NCBI GenBank assembly: GCA_963746735.1
Contig: CAVVCO010000020.1
Span: forward strand, 55,301-119,300
DNA from: CAVSWT01 sp963746735
GTDB taxonomy: Bacteria > Bacteroidota > Ignavibacteria > Ignavibacteriales > Ignavibacteriaceae
Reading direction: 5' to 3'
Length of the DNA stretch: 64,000 nt
Positions 1 to 6,999 of the stretch are shown here, piece by piece. The position numbers were made by a program, and so were the translations under genes. Below the pieces are notes generated by a model. It ran no database searches. It saw nothing but the letters and a program-made list of their open reading frames with translations, and was not told the origin of the DNA. How positions within the stretch are numbered: the stretch's first letter is position 1; every line of letters starts with the position of its first letter.

Positions 1-762
1 GGAATAAAGACGAATAATCTTTTAGAAGCAATAAAAGAAAATTACAGTCTTACACTTGAATTAAAATCTTATGATGATTTAAATGAATTTGACTTCAAGC
101 AAAGGACTGAAGAGGTTCATACTTTAAAGCAGCAGGTTAGAAATCTTGGGCCAATAAATCTTCTCGCCTATTCCGAATTTGAAGAAGAAAAAGAGCGTTT
201 CGATTTTTTAGTAAACCAGAGAAATGATTTGCTTGAATCAGAAAAAGATGTTGTAAAGACAATTGAAGAAATTAATACTACGGCACAGACTTTATTTACC
301 GAAACATTTGAAAAAATCCGCGGGCATTTTGTAGAAATCTTTCGCGGTTTATTTAACCCCGGTGATGAAGCAGATTTACGTTTGGAAGAGAATGTTGATC
401 CGCTTGAAGCAAAAATTGAAATTGTGGCAAAGCCGAAAGGAAAACGTCCGACTTCAATTGAATTGCTTTCCGGAGGTGAAAAAACTTTAACTGCTATTGC
501 ATTGCTGTTTGCCATTTATTTAGTAAAGCCAAGCCCATTTTGTATTCTTGATGAAATTGATGCACCTCTTGATGATGCAAACATTGACCGCTTCACAAAA
601 ATTATAAGCGACTTTAGTAATGAGACTCAGTTTATCGTGGTTACTCATAATAAAAGGACAATGGAATCGGCAAGCACTCTTTATGGTGTTACAATGCAGG
701 ATGAGGGTATTTCTAAGCTTGTAAGCGTACGTTTTAACGAGGACCTGGACTTTGTTTCATAG
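1..762 (+). CDS. smc: Chromosome segregation protein SMC, C-terminal part (5' end outside window)
   Basis: The frame is open from the first base and ends at a TAG at 760-762, giving the last 253 residues of an SMC ATPase. The sequence shows a coiled-coil-rich stretch, then the C-terminal half of the ABC head: the signature LSGGEK (about 463-483), Walker B with D-loop FCILDEIDAPLDD (about 538-577) and the switch segment VVTHNKRTM. SMC dimers with ScpA/ScpB organise and segregate the chromosome. The hinge, N-terminal head and Walker A lie outside the window. The next gene starts inside its last codons, so the two may be translationally coupled although their functions look unrelated. Confidence 0.95.
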   Translation, partial: GIKTNNLLEAIKENYSLTLELKSYDDLNEFDFKQRTEEVHTLKQQVRNLGPINLLAYSEFEEEKERFDFLVNQRNDLLESEKDVVKTIEEINTTAQTLFTETFEKIRGHFVEIFRGLFNPGDEADLRLEENVDPLEAKIEIVAKPKGKRPTSIELLSGGEKTLTAIALLFAIYLVKPSPFCILDEIDAPLDDANIDRFTKIISDFSNETQFIVVTHNKRTMESASTLYGVTMQDEGISKLVSVRFNEDLDFVS

Positions 763-2767
763 GATTAAATCTTCCAACAAAACAAAGTTCGTGAAAAATA
801 ATTTTGTTCAAAGTTCACTGCTAAAAATTAATTTCATTTTAATATTTACTGCTTTATTTCAATTAACGAAAGCGCAATGGGTAAATGACCCGGCTGTAAA
901 TACTAGATTAGCAATTGATACAAAAGACCCGATTAATATTTCTTCCATCCCGGATCAAATCGGCGGTGCATTTGTTTTTTGGGAAGATAACAAAAATGGA
1001 TTCGATAAAAACAACATATATTTTATGCATATAGATGCGGAAGGAAATAAAAGCTTTAGAGCAGACGGTAAACTAGTTGCAAATAATAATGCGGCTAAAT
1101 TCAATCCGGTTTCAACTGCTAGTCTGCCTAGCTCTGCGGTTGTTTTATGGAAGCAAATGAAAGACAGCGTTCATTCAAACTTGTACGCTCAAAAAGTTTT
1201 TGCAAATGGAAGCTTTGGCTGGAGGGATTCAAGCGTCCAAATAACTAAAGGAAATAATATCATTTTAAGTTACGATGTTTCTTCCGATAGAAAAGGAAAT
1301 GCCTTTGTTTTATATCTTACTCAAAAAATTGAAACAAATAGTTTTAATCTTAGAATTCAAAAAATTTCCCCCAAAGGAAATTTAATTAGCACCAACGGAG
1401 ATAGTTTATTGTATATATCTCAGAACAGAAAGAATCTTCCCACAATTTTATCCGATAAAAAAGGCGGTGCTTTTGTATTTTGGGTTGAAGATAAAAATTT
1501 CAAAAGCATAATTTATTCGATGCACATCGATTCAGCATGTACTCCAATCGGAAGCAAGCTACCGCTATCAATTTCAAATACTTCTCAAAGTGTTATTTCA
1601 TATTCTGCAGATATCACTATTAATTCAAAAGCATATATTGCCTGGCAAACACAGAAACCGGATAAAGATATTTATCATCAATTAATTTCACCACAGGAAA
1701 TGCCTTTGTGGCGCAGCGGCGGTGTACTTGCAACTACATTGAAAGGAAATCAATATTTTCCGCAGGCTTGCGTAGTTGATTCGTCTTTATTTTTGTGCTG
1801 GACAAACGAAGTAAAAAATGATAAAAATATTTTTGCTCAAAAATTTAATTTAAACGGCAAGCAGCTTTGGAAAGAAAATGGTTTGCTGGTTGCAGGCGAA
1901 ACAGAAGATCAATTTGGGCAAAAAATAATTGGTGATAACAATGGAGGGGCAATTATTTCCTGGCTTGATAGAAGAGTAGAAGGAAAGCGCGGAAATATAT
2001 ATTCACAAAAAATTTCTTCTTCGGGAGAGCTGGCGTGGAATGTTAATGGCATTTCAACTGGGGCTTTTGACAATTCCGAAAAAAGTTATGTTTCTTCTAT
2101 TTCAGATTACAATGGCGGCGTTATTGTTTTATTTAAGGATAGAAGAAAAAATAAACCAGGAATTTACGCGCAGAAAATTTTCAGAAGTGGCACTTATATT
2201 TCTCAAATTCTAAATTTTAAATCCGAAATAAAAGATGATTCAATACTTGTAAGCTGGAAATCTTTTAATGAAAAAGCAGGAACAACTTACAATGTTCAAT
2301 TTGCAGTTCAAACAGGCGAACCCGACCCAAATTGGAAAACGGTTAAAACTTTTTTTTCTGATAGTACAAAGCCAAATAATATTTATAAATATTTATTTAA
2401 GCCTGACGAGAAAGGAACACTTCAATTAAGAATTGTTCAAAAAGATAAAAACAATTATGTATCAGCAGTAAAAGCTTCGAGCATAAATTATTTTGTCGGC
2501 TCAACTGATATAATTGTCGCTCAGAATTTTCCAAATCCATTTACAGATTCTACTTCAATAAGTTTTTATCTCCCCCAAAAATCCAAAGTCTCGATTAAGT
2601 TCTTTAACAGCAAGATTGAAACGATAGATGAAATTAAAAATAAGCTTTATCCAGCCGGGCAGAATCAAATTGTTTTTAGAGCTAATAATTTAGAGCCAGG
2701 AATTTATTTTTATAGGGTTAAATCTGGTGATTTTGTGGATGTAAAAAAAATGGTAATCACAAATTGA
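752..2767 (+). CDS. Secreted repeat protein with type IX secretion (Por) C-terminal sorting domain
   Basis: A 671-residue exported protein of unknown substrate. The C-terminal ~80 residues match the T9SS type A sorting domain: VAQNFPNPFTDSTSISFYLP, then a PAG turn and LEPGIYFYRVKSGDF before a terminal MVITN, so it is probably secreted or surface-anchored. The body has at least four spaced repeats of the form GGAxVxWxD(R/K) (about residues 71, 238, 398, 453), suggesting a beta-propeller-like fold. The frame opens with TTG at 752, with a GAGG 9 bases upstream inside smc; an in-frame GTG at 791 would give a more ordinary signal peptide ending LFQLTKAQ. Start choice is uncertain. It overlaps smc by 11 bases. 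Confidence 0.85.
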   Translation: MFHRIKSSNKTKFVKNNFVQSSLLKINFILIFTALFQLTKAQWVNDPAVNTRLAIDTKDPINISSIPDQIGGAFVFWEDNKNGFDKNNIYFMHIDAEGNKSFRADGKLVANNNAAKFNPVSTASLPSSAVVLWKQMKDSVHSNLYAQKVFANGSFGWRDSSVQITKGNNIILSYDVSSDRKGNAFVLYLTQKIETNSFNLRIQKISPKGNLISTNGDSLLYISQNRKNLPTILSDKKGGAFVFWVEDKNFKSIIYSMHIDSACTPIGSKLPLSISNTSQSVISYSADITINSKAYIAWQTQKPDKDIYHQLISPQEMPLWRSGGVLATTLKGNQYFPQACVVDSSLFLCWTNEVKNDKNIFAQKFNLNGKQLWKENGLLVAGETEDQFGQKIIGDNNGGAIISWLDRRVEGKRGNIYSQKISSSGELAWNVNGISTGAFDNSEKSYVSSISDYNGGVIVLFKDRRKNKPGIYAQKIFRSGTYISQILNFKSEIKDDSILVSWKSFNEKAGTTYNVQFAVQTGEPDPNWKTVKTFFSDSTKPNNIYKYLFKPDEKGTLQLRIVQKDKNNYVSAVKASSINYFVGSTDIIVAQNFPNPFTDSTSISFYLPQKSKVSIKFFNSKIETIDEIKNKLYPAGQNQIVFRANNLEPGIYFYRVKSGDFVDVKKMVITN

Positions 2768-3486
2768 TGGATAAGGTATTTAAAATATTTGTTGACTTCG
2801 ACGGAACAATAAGCAGCCAGGATATTGGCGAAAGTGTTTTTAGAGAATTTGGTGACCGCACAAAAGTAGAAAAAATTATTGATGCTCTTTTGAGTGATGA
2901 AATTTCTGCTAAGCAATGCTGGATAGATTTATGCAATTCAATAGACAAAATTGATAAGGAAAAACTAAATTTATTTATTGATTCATTAAACATAGAAGAA
3001 TCATTTCCCCGGCTTGTAAAGTTTTGTGATGAGAATAATTTTGAATTGTTTGTTTTAAGCGATGGTTTTGATTATTACATCAAACGAATTTTTGAAAGAG
3101 AAAAATTAAATCACTTAAGATATTTTACAAATAAATTAATTATAACAGAAGATAACCGGCTTCAGCCTTCATTCCCTTATGAACATGAAAACTGCCGGAC
3201 TTCAGCCAATTGCAAAAGAAATCATATTATTAATTTAAGCTCGGATGAAGACTACACGGTTTACATAGGCGATGGAAATTCAGACAGATTCGCTGCGCAG
3301 TTTTGTGATTTTATTTTTGCCAAGGATGGCCTATTAAAATTTTGTGAACTGGAAAGAATTTCATATTTCCCATTTAAAAATTTTGATGATGTTGTGGAAA
3401 AATTAGAAAGTTTAAAATTAAAAAAGCGCTTGAAGAAAAGACACCAGGCGGATTTAAAAAGAAAAGAAGCCTACATGCAGGAGTAA
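2764..3486 (+). CDS. HAD-superfamily phosphatase, MtnX-like
   Basis: A 240-residue haloacid-dehalogenase-type hydrolase. Motif I is FVDFDGTIS near the N-terminus (nucleophile and acid Asp), motif II is FVLSDGFDYY, and motif III/IV is VYIGDGNSDRFAAQFCDFIFAK. The layout resembles the MtnX / phosphoserine-phosphatase-like branch (HAD-IB), in which MtnX acts in methionine salvage. No other salvage gene is nearby, so the substrate is not established. The start overlaps the previous stop (ATGATGG at 2764), suggesting coupling. The Lys/Arg-rich C-terminal tail (KKRLKKRHQADLKRKEA) is unusual for the family. Confidence 0.75.
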   Translation: MMDKVFKIFVDFDGTISSQDIGESVFREFGDRTKVEKIIDALLSDEISAKQCWIDLCNSIDKIDKEKLNLFIDSLNIEESFPRLVKFCDENNFELFVLSDGFDYYIKRIFEREKLNHLRYFTNKLIITEDNRLQPSFPYEHENCRTSANCKRNHIINLSSDEDYTVYIGDGNSDRFAAQFCDFIFAKDGLLKFCELERISYFPFKNFDDVVEKLESLKLKKRLKKRHQADLKRKEAYMQE

Positions 3487-3490
3487 CTCA

Positions 3491-4081
3491 ATGTCAAACA
3501 TTGCCTCACAGTTCTTTAAATATAGAAGCTACACTCCAATTCCTTTTTTGTTGGTAATGATCTTCTTTGCAAATCCAAATATATGGAGCTTGATAGCCGG
3601 ATTTTTAATTGCGCTTTCCGGTGAGCTGATTCGTCTCTGGGGTGTAGGCTGGGCAGGCAGCGAAACACGAACTACTGGCGGTGTGGGTGGAACATTTTTA
3701 ATTGTAAGCGGTCCGTTTGGGCATGTTCGTAACCCATTGTATGTTGGAAATATTTTACTTTATCTTGGCGTGGGTGTTATGTCTTTCGCCATTTTTCCTT
3801 ATCTGCAAATTATTGCTTTAATATTTTTTTATGTTCAATATAATTTTATTGTTAATGAAGAAGAAGATTATTTAAAGAAGGCTTTCAGCAGCGAGTATTC
3901 GGAATACCTTAAAAATGTGCCGAGGTTTATTCCGAGATTAACTAAATACAAGCCCGCAAATAATATTCAGCAGCCGCCTTTTAATATTAAAGCAGGATTA
4001 AAATCGGAGCGTAGAAGTTTACAGGCGTTCAGCATTATTACTGTAATTATAATTTTATTATGGTTATTAAGAAGATTCTAA
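3491..4081 (+). CDS. Isoprenylcysteine carboxyl methyltransferase (ICMT/PEMT-fold) family membrane protein
   Basis: A 196-residue integral membrane protein with about five hydrophobic segments. The SAM-binding ICMT-type motif is clear: GPFGHVRNPLYVGNILLYLG, then EEEDYLKKAFSSEYSEYLKN with a closing VPRFIPR. Bacterial members methylate lipids or small hydrophobic substrates; the exact substrate cannot be read from the sequence. It sits 4 bases after the HAD gene and 6 bases before lpxB, inside a run leading into lipid A genes, so a role in envelope lipid modification is a reasonable inference only. Confidence 0.8.
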   Translation: MSNIASQFFKYRSYTPIPFLLVMIFFANPNIWSLIAGFLIALSGELIRLWGVGWAGSETRTTGGVGGTFLIVSGPFGHVRNPLYVGNILLYLGVGVMSFAIFPYLQIIALIFFYVQYNFIVNEEEDYLKKAFSSEYSEYLKNVPRFIPRLTKYKPANNIQQPPFNIKAGLKSERRSLQAFSIITVIIILLWLLRRF

Positions 4082-4087
4082 ACTAAG

Positions 4088-5224
4088 ATGAATGATAATT
4101 TGATGATAGTTGCTGGTGAGGCTTCGGGAGATTTGCATGGCGCTTCTTTAATTGATGAATTGAAGAAGAGAAAAAAAAATATTTCTGTTTATGGAATCGG
4201 CGGTGACAAAATGAAAAACGCCGGGATGGATATTATTTATCATATCAATAAGATGGCATTTCTCGGCTTTGCGGAAGTTGTAAGACATATTCCATTTATT
4301 AAACGTGTACAGAATGATTTAATACATATTATAAAAGAAAAAAATATTAAAGATGTTGTACTAATTGATTATCCGGGTTTCAATTTAAATTTTGCAAAGA
4401 AATTAAAAGATCTAAACATAAAAGTTATTTACTACATCTCCCCTCAAATTTGGGCATGGGGTGCAGGTAGAATTAAAAAGATAAAAAAGCTCGTTGATAA
4501 AATGATTGTCCTCTTCCCTTTTGAAGAAGAGATGTATAAAAAAGAAAATATTAATGTTGAATTTGTCGGGCATCCGCTTCTTGAAAGAATCAGCGAATAT
4601 AATTTTTTAAGTAAGGAAGATTTCTATAAAAAATTTGGTTTAGACGAATCAAAAGAAATTTTATTAATTCTTCCCGGCAGCAGAAACAACGAAGTAGTAA
4701 AAATATTGCCGGAAGTATTTGAAGCAGCAAAAAAATTGTCTAACGAATTTAATCTACAGATTGTAATAGCAGGTTCTGAAAATATTGATGATGAGATTTT
4801 TAAAAATCTAAATTTATCAGGTAGCTATAAAATTATAAAAGGTCTTACTTACGATTTAATGAAACATTCTAAAATAGGAATAATTAAATCCGGCACTTCA
4901 ACTCTTGAAGCCGGCTTGTTTGAATTGCCATCAGTCATTGTTTATAGAACAAGCTTTTTATCGTACTTGATAGGGAAAAATTTAATTAAGATTAAAGATA
5001 TCGCCATGGCAAATATTATTTTAGGTGAAAGAATTTTGCCTGAGTTGATTCAAGACGATGTTTCGAAAGATTTGATTTATTCTGAATGTAAAAAAATTCT
5101 TTCTAATAAAACTTTGTACGGTTCAATAAAAGAAAAATTAAAAAACATAAAAATGAGGATCGGCACTATCGGTGCTTCCGGAAGAGCTGCCGATTCAATT
5201 ATTGCAATGATGAATGAAAGCTAA
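4088..5224 (+). CDS. lpxB: Lipid-A-disaccharide synthase
   Basis: LpxB joins UDP-2,3-diacylglucosamine and lipid X to form the lipid A disaccharide at the inner membrane. At 378 residues it has the usual length. It opens with the family hallmark MIVAGEASGDLHGASLIDEL and continues with GIGGDKMKNAGM, YYISPQIWAWGAGRIKKIKK, LPGSRNNEV and a C-terminal SGTSTLEAGL acceptor region with a conserved VYRTS. It overlaps the next gene by 11 bases, and lpxK follows one gene later, so these three form a lipid A operon. This is direct evidence for a lipopolysaccharide-bearing outer membrane. Confidence 0.97.
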   Translation: MNDNLMIVAGEASGDLHGASLIDELKKRKKNISVYGIGGDKMKNAGMDIIYHINKMAFLGFAEVVRHIPFIKRVQNDLIHIIKEKNIKDVVLIDYPGFNLNFAKKLKDLNIKVIYYISPQIWAWGAGRIKKIKKLVDKMIVLFPFEEEMYKKENINVEFVGHPLLERISEYNFLSKEDFYKKFGLDESKEILLILPGSRNNEVVKILPEVFEAAKKLSNEFNLQIVIAGSENIDDEIFKNLNLSGSYKIIKGLTYDLMKHSKIGIIKSGTSTLEAGLFELPSVIVYRTSFLSYLIGKNLIKIKDIAMANIILGERILPELIQDDVSKDLIYSECKKILSNKTLYGSIKEKLKNIKMRIGTIGASGRAADSIIAMMNES

Positions 5225-5870
5225 AGAAGCAAGAAGAGAAATATTAAGATTTTTTGGTAATCATTTTCTCGCACTTATGGTTGGTGTTCTTTGTAAAACT
5301 TTGAAATTTAATTTCATTAATAAAGAAGCAATTAAAAAACTTGATGATGAAAAGAAAAATTTTGTTCTGGCTTTTTGGCATGGGACAATGATTATTCCCT
5401 GGTATATTCACCGCAATAAGAATTTTGTAGCATTAACCAGCAAAAGCAAAGATGGAGATATGCTTGCAAATTTATTGAAGCATTGGAATTACACTGTGGT
5501 CAGAGGTTCAAGCAGTAAAGGTGGAAATGTTGCACTTGGAATAATGGTAGATTATGCCAGAAATAAAAGCAGTATTGCAATTACTCCTGATGGGCCAAAA
5601 GGACCAATTCACAAACTTAAGCCGGGTGCAGTTATTACTGCAAAAAAAAGTAATGTGCCGCTGGTATTGATGGGAATTGGTGTTAATAAAAAAAAGATAT
5701 TAAAAAGCTGGGATAAGTTTGAAATTCCAAAACTGTTTTCAAAAGTTAAGGTTGTTTACTCAGATGCAATTTATATTGACAGCAGTTTAAGCTTTGAAGA
5801 TACTTCAAAAGTTATTTATGAATGTGAAGCGAAGCTGTCTCAACTCCAAGATGAGGCTGAGAGTTTTTAA
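5214..5870 (+). CDS. DUF374 / lysophospholipid acyltransferase-family protein
   Basis: A 218-residue protein with DUF374 features: FWHGTMIIPWYIHRNK (the HX-type catalytic region of the LPLAT superfamily), ALTSKSKDGDMLANLLKHW, VVRGSSSKGG and AITPDGPKGPIHKLKPGAV. It probably transfers an acyl chain to a lipid or lipid A precursor. Its position between lpxB and lpxK, overlapping the first by 11 bases and 2 bases from the second, supports a lipid A acylation role, but it is distinct from classic LpxL/LpxM and the acceptor is not proven. Confidence 0.85.
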   Translation: MKAKEARREILRFFGNHFLALMVGVLCKTLKFNFINKEAIKKLDDEKKNFVLAFWHGTMIIPWYIHRNKNFVALTSKSKDGDMLANLLKHWNYTVVRGSSSKGGNVALGIMVDYARNKSSIAITPDGPKGPIHKLKPGAVITAKKSNVPLVLMGIGVNKKKILKSWDKFEIPKLFSKVKVVYSDAIYIDSSLSFEDTSKVIYECEAKLSQLQDEAESF

Positions 5871-5872
5871 AG

Positions 5873-6916
5873 ATGAATATTATTAGAAAAATATTGTATC
5901 CATTAACTCCAATTTATGCATTAGCAATTAATATTAGGAACTGGCTGTTTGATAAAAATATCTTTAAAGCAAATAAAGTTTCTGCCGGTGTAATTTCAAT
6001 TGGCAATCTAACAGTTGGAGGTTCTGGGAAAACTCCTGCGGTAATTTATCTTCTAAATCTTCTTAAAAAAGAAGGAAAGAAAGTTGGAGTTTTAAGCCGC
6101 GGCTACGGAAGAAAAACCAAAGGCTATCTGCTTGTTTCAGACGGTAAAAAGATATTAACCTCTGTAGATGATTGCGGAGATGAAATTTTCTTAACAGTTA
6201 ATGAGTGTATGGTTCCCGGGGCGGTTTCCGAAAACCGTTTTGAAGGAGCGAACAAATTTATAAAAGATACAAATATTAATACTATTGTACTAGATGATGC
6301 ATTTCAGCATAGATGGATAAAAAGAGATATTGACTTGGTTATTTGTGAACAAAAATTTTTAATTGAAAAAAATAATTTAATGAGAACCTTGCTGCCGGCT
6401 GGAAATATGCGAGAGCCGTTTAAGTCTTTAAATAGAGCTGATGCAGTTATAATTAATAGGAAATTCTCAGATCCAGAAGAAATTCCAGACGAATTGAAAA
6501 AATACTTTGAGAGCAAAAAGATTTTTCATGCTAAGTATAAAACGATTAATTTTGTAGATGTAATAAAAAACACTGAGTATGCTGTTAAAGAATTCACCGG
6601 GCAGAAAAGCCTGTTGGTTTCCGGTATCGCAAATCCTTATTCATTTGTAAATGTATTAAGCCAATCAAAAATAGATACTCAGAACAAAATGATATTCAGA
6701 GATCATAATGATTATTCTATAAAAGAAGTTGAGGAAATAAGAAAAAAGTTTTATTCAACAAATTCATATTCTGTTTTAACTACTCATAAGGACGCAGTTA
6801 AATTATCAAGGTATTCAAAAGAACTTGATGACATAGATATCTTTTATTTGAAGATAGAATTGGATGTTGAAGAAAAAGAAGAATTCAAAGAATTCATTTT
6901 AAGTAAACTAAATTAA
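5873..6916 (+). CDS. lpxK: Tetraacyldisaccharide 4'-kinase
   Basis: LpxK phosphorylates the 4' position of the lipid A disaccharide made by LpxB. The 347-residue protein has an N-terminal membrane-associated helix, a P-loop in GNLTVGGSGKTPAVIYLL (about residues 44-61), LSRGYGRKTKGY, the DDAFQHRWIKRDIDLVI segment and the LLPAGNMREP motif typical of the family. It is the last gene of the lpxB operon. An 83-base gap with a strong ribosome site separates it from ppdK. Confidence 0.96.
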   Translation: MNIIRKILYPLTPIYALAINIRNWLFDKNIFKANKVSAGVISIGNLTVGGSGKTPAVIYLLNLLKKEGKKVGVLSRGYGRKTKGYLLVSDGKKILTSVDDCGDEIFLTVNECMVPGAVSENRFEGANKFIKDTNINTIVLDDAFQHRWIKRDIDLVICEQKFLIEKNNLMRTLLPAGNMREPFKSLNRADAVIINRKFSDPEEIPDELKKYFESKKIFHAKYKTINFVDVIKNTEYAVKEFTGQKSLLVSGIANPYSFVNVLSQSKIDTQNKMIFRDHNDYSIKEVEEIRKKFYSTNSYSVLTTHKDAVKLSRYSKELDDIDIFYLKIELDVEEKEEFKEFILSKLN

Positions 6917-6981
6917 TAACAATAAACAGCATAGCTTAAAATTAATAAAATATAAAAACTATAAGTTATGCTAACTAATCA

Positions 6982-6988
6982 ACAGGAG
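6982..6988 (+). promoter_or_regulatory. Strong Shine-Dalgarno for ppdK
   Basis: CAGGAGG lies 11 bases before the ATG of ppdK at 7000. It is one of the few canonical ribosome sites in a window where many genes have weak ones, consistent with high expression of this central metabolic enzyme. Confidence 0.7.
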
Positions 6989-6999
6989 GAAATATAAAT

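Noticed and set aside
168..515. A 115-residue minus-strand frame inside smc
   Set aside because: It lies opposite the conserved SMC head and has Ser/Phe-rich composition typical of an antisense shadow.
2710..2993. Two minus-strand frames at the phosphatase start
   Set aside because: They are antisense to an intact HAD gene and have no recognisable motif.
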